Positions 11,563 through 24,385 of a stretch of DNA of 64,000 bases are shown here, piece after piece (within the stretch, counting starts at the first letter, position 1; each line of letters opens with the position of its first letter). The position numbers were made by a program, and so were the translations under genes. The stretch is taken from NCBI RefSeq assembly GCF_014529535.1, contig NW_023503584.1:62001-126000 (forward strand). Direction: 5' to 3'. The notes beneath the pieces were generated by a model. It made no database searches. It was not told the origin of the DNA and saw nothing but the letters and a program-made list of their open reading frames with translations. Source of the DNA: Bradysia coprophila (Eukaryota > Arthropoda > Insecta > Diptera > Sciaridae).

Positions 11563-13418
11563 GAGAAATTTCGAGCGAAAACTGTTCCGAAGGAAAAAGC
11601 GACAGCAAGAAAGGAAAGTTCTCATCGAAATTGAAAGGTTTGGAAATCAAAAGGAGACTTGAAACTTTTATCGGAAGGTGAACGAAGCTAAGAAAGGTTA
11701 CAGTCAACAACCCCTATTGTGCAAAGATAAGAGTGGGACGGTTTTATCTGATGAGGAAAGGTGCATCAAAAGACGGGCTGAATATTTCAAAGAACTGCTA
11801 AACCCGGACTCCCCACCTGGTCAGACCGAAGATAACGATCCACCATTTCAAACCGCACAGCCGCACATTGCACAACCAGTGCTTCAGGAAGTCGAAAGGG
11901 AGATATCAGGGCTTAAGAACTTCAAAGCCGCGGGTATAGACAATCTCCCTGGCGAACTTTTTAAAAACGGAGGTAATGCGTTATGTGTGGAACTTCACGA
12001 CCTCGTGGTGCGTACCTGGAATGAAGAGGAACTGCCCGATGAATGGAAGACCAGCATACTCTGTCCGATATACAAGAAGGGTGATAAGTTGGATTGCAGT
12101 AATTTTCGAGGAATAGCCTTGCTGAACATTGCCTACAAGATATTCACGTTAATTTTATACCGTCAAATGCTCCCGTACATGGAATGTTCAGTTGGTGAAT
12201 ACCAAGGTGGATTCCGAGAAGGTCGTTCAACAACAGATCAAATGTTTGTAATCAGACAAATATTGGAGAAGTGCAAGGAATACAACGTCGAACTGCACCA
12301 ACTTTTCGTTGACTTCAAAGCAGCATACGACAGTGTGATCAGAAAGAAACTGTGGAGAGTGATGGCCGAGTTTGGCATCCCCGAAAAACTGATCGCCCTG
12401 ACGAAAATGACGTTAGAAGGAGCTAACAGCCGTGTAAGGATTCGAAACAAACTGTCAGAATCGTTTGACATTGAGGAAGGACTACGCCAAGGAGATCCTC
12501 TCGCAACGCTGCTTTTCAATCTGATTCTTGAAGCAGCAGTGAGGGCCACCCAGACAGACACCAGCAGCACCATTTTCACCAAATCCAGTCAAATACTTGG
12601 TTTCGCAGATGACCTGGATATAATCGGCAGAAATATGGAAGTTGTTAAAGAAAACTTTGTGGCCTTGGAGAGGAAAGGTTCCGACCTCGGATTAAAGGTG
12701 AATGACACAAAAACGGAATACATGATCATCACCCATTCGAGCCGACCGCGCGAGCAGAATGTACAAATCAACGCTCACACTTTCAAGGTGGTGAACGAAT
12801 TCGTGTACCTGGGATCTCAGCTAAATACCGACAACAGCATCATGGACGAAATCAAACGGCGAATAACTTTAGGAAACAGAAGCTATTATAGTCTGTTGAA
12901 CATCCTCAGGTCCAAGTCAGTTAGCAGAGTTTCTAAGTGCACATTGTACAGATCGGTAATAAGACCGGTTGTAACATATGGCTCGGAGTCGTGGTGCATG
13001 ACACAAAGAGAAGAACAGACGTTACTCACGTTTGAAAGGAAAGTCCTGCGTACAATATTCGGACCGATTCTGGATCCGAATCAAAACAGATGGCGCAGAC
13101 GATTCAACTTTGAGCTAAAACAGCTTTATGGAGAGCCAGACATAGTCAGGATCATCAAACTGAATAGACTTCGGTGGCTGGGTCATGTGGAACGGATGGA
13201 GGAAAATCGTATTCCGAAGAAAATATTGAAAACCAAACCTGAAGGGAAGAGGAATGTAGGTCGACCAAAGGCCAGATGGTTCGATGCAGTCCTCTCAAAT
13301 CTTCAAACAATCGGTGTCACTCGTTGGGAATCGTTAGCCGCGAATAGGTCCGGTTGGAGAAGCATGTTAGAGAAGGCCAAGACCCTTAATGGGTTGTAGT
13401 GCCGGTAAAGTAAGTAAG
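11563..13418 (+). mobile_element. 5'-truncated non-LTR (LINE) retrotransposon insertion
   Basis: Flanked by a perfect 13-bp target-site duplication, TAAAGCTTTTAAA, at 11550-11562 and 13419-13431, which fixes both ends. The element keeps the reverse transcriptase and C-terminal part of its ORF; the apurinic-type endonuclease domain expected upstream is missing, consistent with 5' truncation during target-primed reverse transcription. The 3' end is a very short untranslated tail ending in a GTAA microsatellite rather than poly(A), a feature seen in RTE-like and related clades. I do not assign the clade firmly. Confidence 0.92.
11564..13399 (+). pseudogene. LINE reverse transcriptase ORF, one internal stop
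   Basis: One frame open from 11564 to the TAG at 13397-13399 except for a TGA at 11660-11662, after which 573 codons are uninterrupted. Reverse transcriptase motifs are visible in order: KAAGIDNLPGELFK, DEWKTSILCPIYKKGD, NFRGIALLN, YQGGFREGRSTTDQ, LFVDFKAAYDSV (motif A aspartate), GLRQGDPLATLLFNL (motif B) and GFADDLDIIG (catalytic FADD). The C-terminus carries RLRWLGHVERM and GRPKARWFDAV, typical of several insect LINE ORF2 proteins. No endonuclease domain is present. The nearly intact frame implies a fairly recent insertion; the element cannot move autonomously as it stands. Confidence 0.9.
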
Positions 13419-13431
13419 TAAAGCTTTTAAA

Positions 13432-16400
13432 AACAGGAACTCACAGATGGTCACATATAATGCAAATTTCTCGTTTCCGGACGTAACTCTGTGCGTGGAT
13501 TACCTATTCCAGTTCGATGTTCAGACTTCATTAGGATTTTGACAAACTGTCCCGCGTTAGCATATTTTGTATACCAACAGCAACAGCTTAAATCAATGTG
13601 TGTTTCTCCACCTCCCTTCGCATGTGGATTTAATTGTTACACGACCTCTTCCCCTGTGGTGAAGTGAAAATTCATCAGATCACAGGACCACTGAAAATCG
13701 TAAGGCCAGTTGTTCAGCGATCTCAAAATTAATTGTTGGAATTTTGTGAGTGACGAAACACCTGATCTAGTTTTAAATCAATGGAGTACAGTAAATTAAA
13801 TAAAAATTTAGTTCATCCTGAGCCTATAGCGTTTACGCTTTCGTTTGAATATGATGACAAATTTGAATGTTTGATAAAAGTGATAACGGAGATGAATGAA
13901 CATATTCGGCGAAGGTAATGTACTTGTTACGAAATTGAGATTAAATCATCTAAAATATGAACGCACGATGATTGTCTCAAATTCAATTATGCGTGTTGTT
14001 TATTTTCGGTGCGATTGTATACGAACAGAAAAGATGAAAATTATTTATACGCACGCATAATGCTGAGCTGCATACTATATCTGTATGCAAAGTAGTATAG
14101 ATCATTTTAATCAAATTGTAGAATTTATATTTATAAATTTTACAAACCGTGTATACCGCGTACAGTATATGCGCCCGAAGTGTTGTAGATAGAAAATAAT
14201 TTTTGATTTAAATTATTGTCTTGATTCGCTTCAATGGGAATTTAAGATAAGCGTAACGAGTAAAATGTGAACGATTTGAATAATTTTCGAAATGTCTTTA
14301 TGATGAATGTGAGAATCAAATGATAATTTGTATTTTAATAAATTGAAAATGTTTTCGTTGTGTGATGGAAATTGGGATGGATTTTGTATTGCTGCAGGCT
14401 TAATAGAAAATCAGAGTGAAATGATGGCACAGATCAACAATTTTATTGATTTCGTAATTAAATTGTGCTCGCCAAATGGTTCTCATAGCGATGGCGATTT
14501 AACACATGTCAGTGTGTAGCCCTTTTTCAGGCATGAGAGCCGCCCAGCTATTTCGAGCCGAATAAAAGTCGAATGAAAATTTTGCGATAGGTTTATAGAT
14601 CGGACCAGGAACTTAAAGAGAAATCACAGCTTATAAAGCTAGAATGGACGCAGTGATTGAAATAGATAATCTCGCAACGATTTCCTCTTATGGAATATCT
14701 GATGTGCTCAATCTACTACTTCAAAATACTTCTCATTAATTTTCCGGTGTGTGTGACTCGGCACCGTTCCTAATTCCACTAAGACGGTTTCCCTAGTAAC
14801 CAATTTCCTCATTTTGAATTTCCCTGAGCGTTACTACCTCAAGATAATCATAATTTTTCCGAATTTACACTAGGTATAGCGTATTTTTCTCAGTTGTTAG
14901 GCACTATCCTTTCACCAAAATGATCCAGGTTCTATTCTCGTGTCAGACAATTCCACATGGAATTTTTCTGACGATTACATCGCATTGGCAACGTCCTAAA
15001 ATTCACTCAAGCTTACAAATTTGGGTAATTTCAGTGTGTTTTGTGACTGCAATCACTGAATACTGAATGACTAGGAAAAGGCTGTTAGTGAGGTCTCTTA
15101 AACAAATCAAATCAAATAGGTCCCGGAGCGTTCCTCCGAGTTACAAATCCTCGTTAGTTACGAAGAGAAGAGAAAGCCACAATTATCTGTTTATGACACG
15201 CGTCCTAGCCTTAATTCCGACCGGAGTTTAATTTGGGTCTCAGTACAGTTACCACTTTTCAAACGGCTTTCATGTCTGTCTAGCCCATTATTGCATTCAT
15301 ATGTTACATTACACAATCCCGTCGTCATATAAAAAGCACAAATGGATTTAATTGTATCAAACCCAAAACAGTTAATAGAAAAGAATTGAGCAACTAGTTC
15401 ATCATTCCGTTTAACATCCAATACTAAACAATCAATTTTTGGTGTATTTAATCGACCCATTATACGATAAATGTAATAATACGAAAGAGTAATACAACAT
15501 AGAGTCACTACACACTCCATACACATCATATTTAACAAAAAAAAAAAGTTCTGCTCTCGAAAGGAAATGATTTTATGTCAACGAAAATTAATCACATTTT
15601 GTGATGGTATGGCATGGCTTTGATGTTGTCCGACATAATGTTTAATGGCAATTGTTGTTATTGAACTCGAAAAAGAGTTTATTGATTTAAAATAGAAATT
15701 GAATTCGCTGGAAATTGTATCGCTATGCAAATAACGATCAGCAAATTCCTGTAATTAAACGGGGCTATTACAATGTTGCATGGCATTACACCGAATTCAT
15801 TTGCTAATTTAGCATTGCTGGTTAATTAACGATAAATTTGTCGTTTGCTTATATAGAGTGAAAATCAGTTAAAAATGTCTTGTTGAAGATGAAATAGAAG
15901 GCTTTTGGAAAGCTACGCTCACCCGGAGCATTGTCAAAAACCCGATACCCGACAATTCGGAGAATATGGATGAAGAATATGAATAAAACGAACAGTGCCG
16001 GACCAGTGCCGAGGAAATGTGGGGAAAGGCCCGTAAAAATCATATAAAAATGTAAAGGGCTAGTCCGGCCCTGAAAATAAGTGTATCGAAATTAGAGCAA
16101 CGACAGGCACAAGTGTAAACCAGAAGATAATGAAAGTAAAATGGAATTTCCGAAAAGCGTTTCCGTTTTGCATTGACCACAGGTAACCCTATACATCTAC
16201 CTCTATCACTACAGGCCCAAATTTCAGTTACATGCAGGGTTGGTCGTCAATAAAGTTAAATTTTCTTGTTATTTTGAATAATAAAATTCCATTCAAGCAA
16301 CGAACGTTTTCGGAAGTTGTCGTTTAAATAATAATTTAATTTTAGCAGAAACACTTGCGTGAGTTCAAACAAAAACCGAATTCCTTCCATACCAAACTCA

Positions 16401-16779
16401 CAAAACAAATTCTCAAATTTATTGCTCCCAATACACTTAAACGAACAGTTAAAACCAACAAATTTGCAGCCTTCTTCGGAAAAAAAAGACTACAAACGCA
16501 AACCACCTGCTACCTAATGTAAATTGTATTCGGTAATCAAAATATGGAATTGAGACAGGTAACAAAACCATTTTTACTTATCAATCATGCTATAAGTAAC
16601 ATTACAGCAAAGCATTACTTTTATACGCACGTATACGTTTGAATTTGAACTGGTTCAGGTTTAGAATTGAAGAAATATGACCGCAAAGCAATAGGTAAAT
16701 TTTTAGCAAATTTTTTCGAGTCAGTAGACTTATTATGATGCAAATTTATAATTTTTCGTTTTTTAATTATTCCTTACAC
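13432..16779. other. Intronic DNA, no gene seen
   Basis: Part of zipper intron 1. One minus-strand frame of 115 codons at 15191-15538 shows a hydrophobic start and some cysteines but no family resemblance and no supporting structure. Otherwise AT-rich sequence without clear repeats. Confidence 0.5.
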
Positions 16780-17795
16780 CAGACATGAGCGTCGCCGAAA
16801 TTAGGCCGCCTCATCCTCGTGACTTGAAGTCGTTTAAATTTTTGTAGCCAAAATGGTATACAGTTGAGGTCAATGAAAGTTATCAATGAATTTGCTTCAG
16901 CTGGTCCACTCATATGATCAAAAGTGTCTTTTTAAGGTAGAAGTTCGTGCGCAGTGGTAAGACCGTAGAGGACCGTGAAAAGACGTATTCGACGTTTTGT
17001 TTGAATGACCGCTGAAGCAAATTCATCTCTAAATTTCACTGACGTCCACTGTAAATAAAAATTGGGAATATTCCTGTGACAAAATCGAGATCACTGAACG
17101 ATAGGATGTTGCTGAAAGAATCATAAAACTTAGTGACATATTTCTGGGCAAGACATTCTTTAAATCGACTTTTCACCATGAAGCCACGATGGCTGATTTT
17201 TGGTCAAATGGAGAAAAGTGTAGAACACAACCAGATCTACATTTTTCTCCATTTGACCAAAAATCTGCCATAATGGAAAGTCATCATGGGGAAAGTCGAT
17301 TTAAAGAATGTCTTGGCCAGAAATATGTCACTAAGTTTTATGATTCTTTAACCAATATTAAGCTAATCTGAAACCCCGTTGTGACGATAATCTGGTTAGA
17401 GCAATATGAAAACGAAAACTCAAATATTCAAGGCCACGACACTAAAATTGAGGTAGAGATGCATTGGTACGTTAAAAGTTCAGGAAAGGAACAGTTGGAT
17501 CTGGATTCTGGGACAGGTCCAGTCAAACTAGTAGATCTCACGCTGGATCAGAAGTGCCCAAAATATCTATGACGTCGAAAATAATTCTTTAAAATTCACT
17601 TAAACTATCCAAACATTCCCAATGGTATTTAACAAGTCTTTAATGAATGAATCCGCACGTGTAAGCGACTACAAGTACTACAAAGAAAAACATAAATCTT
17701 TCGCATTTTGAGGAAGAAATCGAGTACTGAGAAACGCCCACACAATTTTTTACAATTCTTCGCCGCTGACATATTTAGACCGGCGCTCACGTCTG
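16780..17795. mobile_element. Degenerate hAT-like element containing a younger MITE
   Basis: Left end CAGACATGAGCGTCGCC and right end GGCGCTCACGTCTG are inverted and resemble the ends of the hAT copy at 27609-28375 (CAGGCATGAGCGCCG). Flanks CCTTACAC and CCTCACTC agree at 6 of 8 positions, compatible with an old 8-bp hAT duplication. Inside lie a TA-flanked MITE (16861-17051) and a strong imperfect palindrome at about 17116-17347 (arms such as AAAGAATCATAAAACTTAG and its inverse). No transposase. Confidence 0.65.
16861..17051. mobile_element. TA-flanked MITE nested in the hAT element
   Basis: 191 bp with ends CAGTTGAGGTCAATGAAAG and TTTCACTGACGTCCACTG (imperfect inverted repeats), TA at 16859-16860 and 17052-17053. 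It carries the family core GAATTTGCTTCAGCTGGTCC. It belongs with the copies at 11178, 18757, 31148 and 37279. Confidence 0.8.
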
Positions 17796-18756
17796 CCTCA
17801 CTCTAAACCGTTTTTAAAAATTATTTCGATTTAGGTATATGTAGAGACGAATGGGAATATCCTTTTAAAAATATGCTCCGAATGAATTCCGAAAGTAAAT
17901 TTTCGGCCGAAAACGAGTTATATGCTCAAATGATGATGGTAGGCAATAAAAATGTTATTTTTATTGTCCACAAGAATGGTCTCGCATACAAAATGAGCAA
18001 AATGGTTTGGAAAAAATTAATTATTTTACCAACGTGTTGTGATGGTTGGTTGGTGTAAAATTGCCAAACAAGTCGTCAAATCATTTTTGCTTTGGCGTGG
18101 TCTGATTAGGAAATTAGAAAAATTTGTGAAGCTCTCGCAATAGAAGAAAATCGCTCACTAACGAATATGTATTTCGATTGAATGCGGTGGGATTTAGTGT
18201 AGGATACAGCGAAAGCAATCAATTAAGAAATTCTGTGCGGTTTGAGAAATTAACGAGAAAGAGAACAAAAAACCCAACTGAAAGATGTCAACATTTCAAA
18301 ATTGAAATCGATAGCACCAAGCGCTGAACATTCTTTTATTTTTCTGTCACTAATCTAAATGCCATTTATCTTGATGAAAAAGTAAAGAGTTTTAATGCAA
18401 AAATTTAATATCGCTGGATCGTTGCATTTTTATACGACACAAACAAAACAAAAACAAAAAATTGAGCGCCTTGGATGTAAAGAAGAAGAAGAATGTCGTT
18501 TAACAATTGAAATTTGATTTTATGCAGAGTCTGTCAACACTACAATGCAATGTTATGCCCTGTAGTCACATTGACAGATAGGTAATATAGTTTAGACTCT
18601 ATGTAAATTGTGTACGTCGTCGTTGACGTCCTCTACCTACTCGACGGTAATAGAAGACCTGAAGAGTTTGTTTTTGTTACAACTTGAAGAAACGACAACA
18701 ATATGAATAAATCAACGACCACATTATAAGTGGAGTTGATAGAATGTTCAATTATA

Positions 18757-18957
18757 CAGTCAGCGACTTTGAAATAAGTGACGCATTTGGATTCAGCTGT
18801 TTTTCAACTGTTCCACTCATACAAATATGTTTTTAAACCGTTTTACCATACGCATTCGGGTGCATTGTTCACCCGCATAAACAAGCATTAGCACATTTGT
18901 TTGTATGAGTGGATCAGCTGAAACAAAATACGTCACTCATTTCAAAGTCGTCGACTG
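18757..18957. mobile_element. TA-flanked MITE with different outer ends
   Basis: 201 bp, ends CAGTCAGCGACTTTGAAAT / ATTTCAAAGTCGTCGACTG, flanked by TA at 18755-18756 and 18958-18959. The inner CAGCTG...TCCACTCATACAAA core matches the other family members, but the outer 35-40 bp do not. Confidence 0.82.
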
Positions 18958-19167
18958 TATCTTTTTGGGACAGACTCTAGACGATAGTTGAGTTCCTAGG
19001 GTACAAGAGAAGTAATTTTGTGACGGTATTTTCTTTAATTATCTTCGTCGATTCACATTTAATCTACACAAAGGTCGAAAGTTTTCAATGGAGGATGTGA
19101 TAGGTAGTCATGGAACCAGTTCTAGGAGCGAAAATGTAAAGGAAAATCAATAATGTTGGCTCAACAG

Positions 19168-19761
19168 TAGGGCGTATCGAATTTTGCAAATTTTAAGGAC
19201 CGCCATAGTCAGCTACTGTCATGGAATATTATGTATACTTATTGGCCAAGGTGTCCTCGACTCAACAGCACCGGTTGCAGTGTCTGCACTTGCTTCGTGG
19301 GCGACGTGGCCACTCTTAAAAATTCCATTCTAAAATGTAAAAAAGTGATTTCAAGTGTATATCCGATCGGGACATGCCTAGTGTACTGGCAGTGCTCGAC
19401 CTCCTCTACTACCTCATACAGGCTAAACAAAATCATTTGTCTCTCAGGAAATATAAGTTAAAAACCAAAAGGTCACATTTTCGATGTTAGACAATCTTGG
19501 CAGTGGCACCTTTTGGACCATCGGTTTCTTCGGTAGTTTTGTAGAGTTTTCAAAGCTCTACATTTCACAAGAACATTGTTTTCAAAAATGCTTTCATTTT
19601 CCGAGTTATGACCATCGGAAACTTAAAGTCGTCCGGGGGGACTTCTTCCCGGGCTCCATCGGATCCATCAACCACATGCCCGGACACAGTTTTCGATGAT
19701 CTACGTTTTCCGCACACAGGCTATGGCGGTCCTTAAAATTTGCAAAATTCGATACGCCCTA
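19168..19761. mobile_element. hAT-type MITE with 8-bp duplication CTCAACAG
   Basis: Terminal inverted repeats of about 40 bp beginning TAGGGCGTATCGAATTTTGC, identical over most of their length, immediately flanked by CTCAACAG at 19160-19167 and 19762-19769. An 8-bp duplication is diagnostic of hAT superfamily insertion. The 594-bp body encodes no transposase. The near-identical ends and perfect duplication imply a young insertion. Confidence 0.9.
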
Positions 19762-19769
19762 CTCAACAG

Positions 19770-22700
19770 TGAAGGAGAGTAGAAACCGTCTAGTCATACT
19801 ACAGACATTGAAAAGGTGAGTACAAGGAGTAAGAAACCCGAAAGTCGTGTAGAATATCTATGGAATATGGATGACCACTGAGCTGATTAAATCAACGCAT
19901 TTTAAGTTTGACTTTTCGGTTTTTTATGGTAACGCGGAGAGCAACAAAATTTATTTCCGTAATTCCTCTGTAGAAAATGTGTTGGTAACGACCTTTTTCT
20001 GTTAATGCGCCCGATGCGCCCGCACTCCCTCTGAATTACTCACATTTCCTAAGCAAATCACTTGAGTACGGTATTGGAATGTGAAGATCTAAATTGGATA
20101 CAAAGACTGACGACCGCTGTATTCATGACTATTTCTATACGAAAATAAGGCACACGAATCGTACAGAACATGTCGCCTACCGCCTGCAATGCATGTAACC
20201 TTTATTTAGAAAACACCTGGTGCATCCCACCTTTATCATTTGTTAACTGCATTATATTGGAGCATATGAACACGCAAATCTTACTCGGTTCTTACTTCGT
20301 TTGCTTTTCATTTTGCCACAGTCAAAAAAGAACGAAATAATAGAAACAGCAACAATGACAGTGGTGGTATACATTACATGATAGCTATTTCCGTATTTAT
20401 ACACAGATAATATGCTGAGCGTAAAAGTCATATCCATCCATTTTTATGGAATGAACTTTGAGTCCATAAAACCGTAAAAAAATCCAAGCAAATTTTTGTT
20501 TCATTTTATTGTATTTGCATACACAAGCGGCGTTAAATGAGAATGGATTTTTCATAGAAATTATCAACCGCGGCCTAATACCTTCGCGCTTTGGTATTAA
20601 TGGCAGAATTTTAACATTTTATTTGTGTATTAAGCCTCGCCCCAGCGTATACGTTTCTTGTACATTCAACTAAACATGTTGTGATAAGAAAATGTGTTTT
20701 GTTATCAACACCCAGCAAGAGAACGAACCAACTGTCAACTTGTAATACAAGTTATGCTTGCTGCCTATCTAACACTTGGTGGCATTGTCTCCGTTTCGAG
20801 CATTGCCCTTTTCATAATATACTTAGCTGCTGTTCGTCTTGATATTGTCTTTAAAACAAAACAAAAAAATGAAGAGAAAAGTACAGCAAAAGGTTAAATC
20901 TACTCGAGTAAATGTATGAGGGGCTCACAAAGTTTTACAAAATTTCTTCAATATCATCAGCCGTATATTGAAACTTGAAATATGATGGGGTGTGGTGTGG
21001 GTTTTGTAAGCACACTTGCGTAGATTCAAGAGGAAATTGTATGATTACGCAAACTTTTACCCGGCATTGATCTGTCAAAATATGCGTAGCAAACGATAAT
21101 ATGGTCACGCAAGGTTTGTTTCGAAGGTCAAATTACATTTTAAAATCAATGCCGGGCATGAGATTAATGCGGTAGCCTGATAACCTAGTTACCAGAAAAT
21201 AAAAATTCGAAAGTAATTCAAAACCGGGAAATCGAGCCTTCGACGAACAAAGCAGTGGGAAATGTATGGGCTGGGAAGTTAGTTTTGGAAATTTTGACTT
21301 AATCATTGGACGTCCCATTAACGCCCTTGACATTTAGAAAAGGTGGACTTAATGAAGCTGTTATGTCGGAGAGAAGAGAGTTATACTTTGCAGTTCAGTT
21401 AAGTCGAAGAAAAAGAGGGAAAAAATGGGGGAAAATAGGTGAAATATGCAAAAATTATAAATTGACAAATATTGAGCGATAACTTGTTAAAAATGGTTGG
21501 TTATATGGTATCGAGAACGACGACAAAGATAAGAGATAATCTCTGGCTATTGTTCAACGCTAGTATACCCTAAATAAGCAAGAGATTGTCCATAACATAG
21601 TTTGAACAAAAGAAGTAGCAGATTTATAGCCTGGACGTTCGTAAGTTGTTAATCAAACTTTTTCATTGTTTTTATGACAGAAAAGAGCTTGACAATTCAA
21701 GAAGTCCACCCAAGTGAAATCAAGACACGAATTCATTTTCCTGTTCAGGACTCAAGTTGCACGACACAATAATTTTCGAAAATCAAACAAAAATTGAAAC
21801 AACGCGAAACCGTTCATTCTATGTGTATGCATCTCGCAGACTTATCTTGAAAAGTGTGGCACTGAAGAGGCATTTAAAACACCAGACAACATTGTGAAAA
21901 AAAAGTTGCATGTGCGATAAGTACATGTAACTTCTTATGTACACACTCATCAATAGCTGGTTTGTTTCCCTTTTCACACAGTCGTGTTGCACAAAGAAAT
22001 TCAAACGTCGTCGGCCGTCTCGTCTTTATTTTGTATATACTGTTCGTGACCTTAACTATATCGCGTACCCGATAAAAATAAACGATTCGTGGGTATACTA
22101 CGCCCAAATGATAAACGAACCAAATTGTCCGATAGATTGGGTTCATTATTTTTACACGAAATTACACCCTCAATCAATTGATTGCTCGACAGGTGGTAAA
22201 TGCAAGATAAAAAAAAACGGCTGGTGATCGTCTTAGCGAATTATTTATTGTTGCAGTCGAAAATGTACAAAGGCAACCATCAAAATCGAAATTTGGAACA
22301 AATAAACGAACACAACAGTCGAGAATTTGTTTAGTTTTAAAAATGAACGAATTCATTAGCAAAAAGCCGGCAAGCGGCAATAAAACTTCGTGTGTGCATT
22401 TCGATGAAACCAAACTTATTTGCCATTCTCCTCCGACACCAGAAAGAAACAAAAAATTATTACAGTGCATTTCACGACCGTACCGGAATACATTTAAATA
22501 ACTCCGACTAAAAAAACATATTTCGCTGATAAAACCCACCCAGACGAGAAAAGAATGAGCGAAAAAAAAGCAACGAATTAAAAACTCTTGAAGTCATAAC
22601 AAAGCAAAAGGCACACCGTTGAAATGATCATGGACAAAATATTCGAAACGGAATTTTTTTTTGATTTTGTATATATTGAGCCACATTCGAAGACGACGAC

Positions 22701-22779
22701 GAAAGGCAGTGAATAAAATGGTTAAAGAGTTCAACTTGTCATTCTGACGAGAAACACACATAAAAAAAACATCTCTTAC
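19770..22779. other. Intronic DNA next to zipper exon 1, no gene seen
   Basis: No gene recognised. A small inverted pair CCCGGCATTGA (21060-21070) and TCAATGCCGGG (21147-21157) is present. Overlapping frames of 90-120 codons at 21874-22539 on both strands resemble nothing and are probably chance. Confidence 0.5.
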
Positions 22780-22920
22780 CTGTGATTCATGCGGAACCCA
22801 TATGAGACGCTTTTGTGTCCATTCAGCTTGTGTTGCTGGATCATTAAATTGATTTTTTTCGACGGTCAAATATTTCAATTCCGGATCATTGCGATCCACG
22901 GTTGTTGTTTCGTCACCCAT
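22780..22920 (-). CDS. zip: Non-muscle myosin II heavy chain (zipper), coding exon 1
   Basis: Forty-seven codons starting at the ATG complementary to 22918-22920 (MGDETTTVDRNDPELKYL) and ending WVPHESQ before donor GTAAGAG. The stretch VDRNDPELKYL, NQFNDPATQAEWTQKRL matches the N-terminus of Drosophila Zipper that I know. The reading frame stays open a little further upstream but contains no other ATG back to about 22950, so this start is preferred. The 5' untranslated exon(s) and promoter must lie at or right of 22921, facing the AP-3 sigma gene. Drosophila also has a zip isoform with an N-terminal extension; no equivalent was found here. Confidence 0.95.
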
Positions 22921-23768
22921 ATTGACAGCGTGGTTCGGCAATATTTTCACAAATTATTTGTGGTGTAACTTGTTATAATCCACAGAATCGAAAAAAAAAT
23001 GTTTTCCAATTATTTCAGCGAAGTGAGTCCTCTTCTATTATCACCACAACGAAGATGTGTGACTTCGAATTTACTCTTTTTTTTTAACCAATCGGCTGGC
23101 ACAGGACCAACACTTCGTAAGAAATACAATTTTCAAATAAAGAAATTTGATGGAACCGAATCAACAGAAAAAGATTTTAAAAAAGAACGCGTATACAACA
23201 CACATACAAGAGATTAATATTGAAGTGATGTCACTGCCAAACTCCGGGTAGTTTTTAGCCGAAATATACCAGTAAATACACAATTTCGGATAAAATCACT
23301 TTTGAAATTCGTAACACTAGTTGCTAAATGGTGTAATTACATTAAAATACTGGTAGAAAAGATGGAGATTATCGCATTAAACAAAATTTTATTTATTTTG
23401 TGTGTAAAAAAAAACTCGCGACAAATCTTTAGAAGTGACTTTCGTCTTGCCACTCAACCTTTCGACTAAATTGATGTTTGAACGGCTTTTCGTTGAATAT
23501 AACTGCCGGATTGTCGTTCAATGGATGGACGATTCGTGATTCGAAATGGACTAGATTCTGATGAAAAATGGAAGTGCAACTGGCACCATTTTGAAAGTTA
23601 AAAAATACGGAATATGTGATGAATATGATTTTAACACTGCAAAAGTTATATCCAAGATGTAAGTGCAACAATGGAAGTGAGTCTGCGCTGCACTCGAAAC
23701 TGAAGTACGTGTGTTTTTACGGATTGCATTACCTTCAGTGGTTTATACACATTGTTTACTGAGTAAAA

Positions 23769-23792
23769 GAGAGAGAGAGAGAGAGAGAGAGA
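23769..23792. repeat. (GA)12 dinucleotide repeat
   Basis: Uninterrupted GA dinucleotides, 24 bp. In flies such tracts can bind GAGA factor; here it lies between two divergent genes, so a promoter role is possible but unproven. Confidence 0.9.
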
Positions 23793-24000
23793 TGGAGGTT
23801 CGGGGCAACGTGAAGCAGTTAAAAAAGAAAAAGAAAATTAGCTCAATTTGGCATTGCCCTCAAACCCAAACAGCACAACCACAAAAGTTGGTCATGAGTA
23901 TCATTATCTCACAATGTTATACAGGCAAAACAAAATTTACGAGTGAACGCAGTGCCGCATTTTCATAGAGACTTGAATATGATCGATGGTGAAAGAGGAA

Positions 24001-24385
24001 TAGGCATGGGCGATAATGATAATGATTATCGACATTTATCGATTATCGATAATCGATATTTATCGACTTTTTTTATCGAAAATTATCAAAAAAGTATCGA
24101 TAATCGATAATTATTGATATTTTGATAATTATCAAGATATCGATAATTCGATATATCGATATTTCGGTCCGAAAATCCGATATTTACCGATATATTACGA
24201 TATATCGGTATATTGTCATGAACCTTCAGATAAATATCAAAATATTGATATTTTGATAATTATCGAATTTCGATATTTTGATAATTATCGATAATTATTA
24301 AATTATCATAACGATATGATTAATCAATTATCGATAATTTCTTTCGATTGATATTATCGATAATTTTGAACGTCTCCCATCCCTA
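24001..24385. mobile_element. hAT-type MITE made of ATCGATA repeats
   Basis: Ends TAGGCATGGGCG and CGTCTCCCATCCCTA (inverse TAGGGATGGGAGACG) flanked by a perfect 8-bp duplication AAGAGGAA at 23993-24000 and 24386-24393, diagnostic of hAT insertion. Almost all of the 385-bp body consists of variants of TTATCGATAAT in both orientations, giving many TATCGATA and CGATA words and a strong capacity to fold. No coding capacity. Confidence 0.88.

Larger units (their letters stand above)
7119..22779 (-). other. zip: zipper intron 1 (15.7 kb)
   Basis: Bounded on the minus strand by donor CAG|GTAAGAG (22780/22779) and acceptor TTACAG|GGG (7119/7118), phase 0. It holds no other convincing gene, but a LINE fragment, two hAT-like elements, a Harbinger-like foldback and several TA-flanked MITEs, each listed separately. 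The large first introns of conserved developmental genes often hold enhancers; I cannot point to any specific enhancer here. Confidence 0.9.

Noticed and set aside
15191..15538. Minus-strand 115-codon frame with a hydrophobic N-terminus
   Set aside because: No resemblance to a family, AT-driven composition, no splice or promoter context.
16780..17795. Perfect 8-bp duplication for this hAT-like element
   Set aside because: The flanks agree at only 6 of 8 positions; kept as a degenerate element only.
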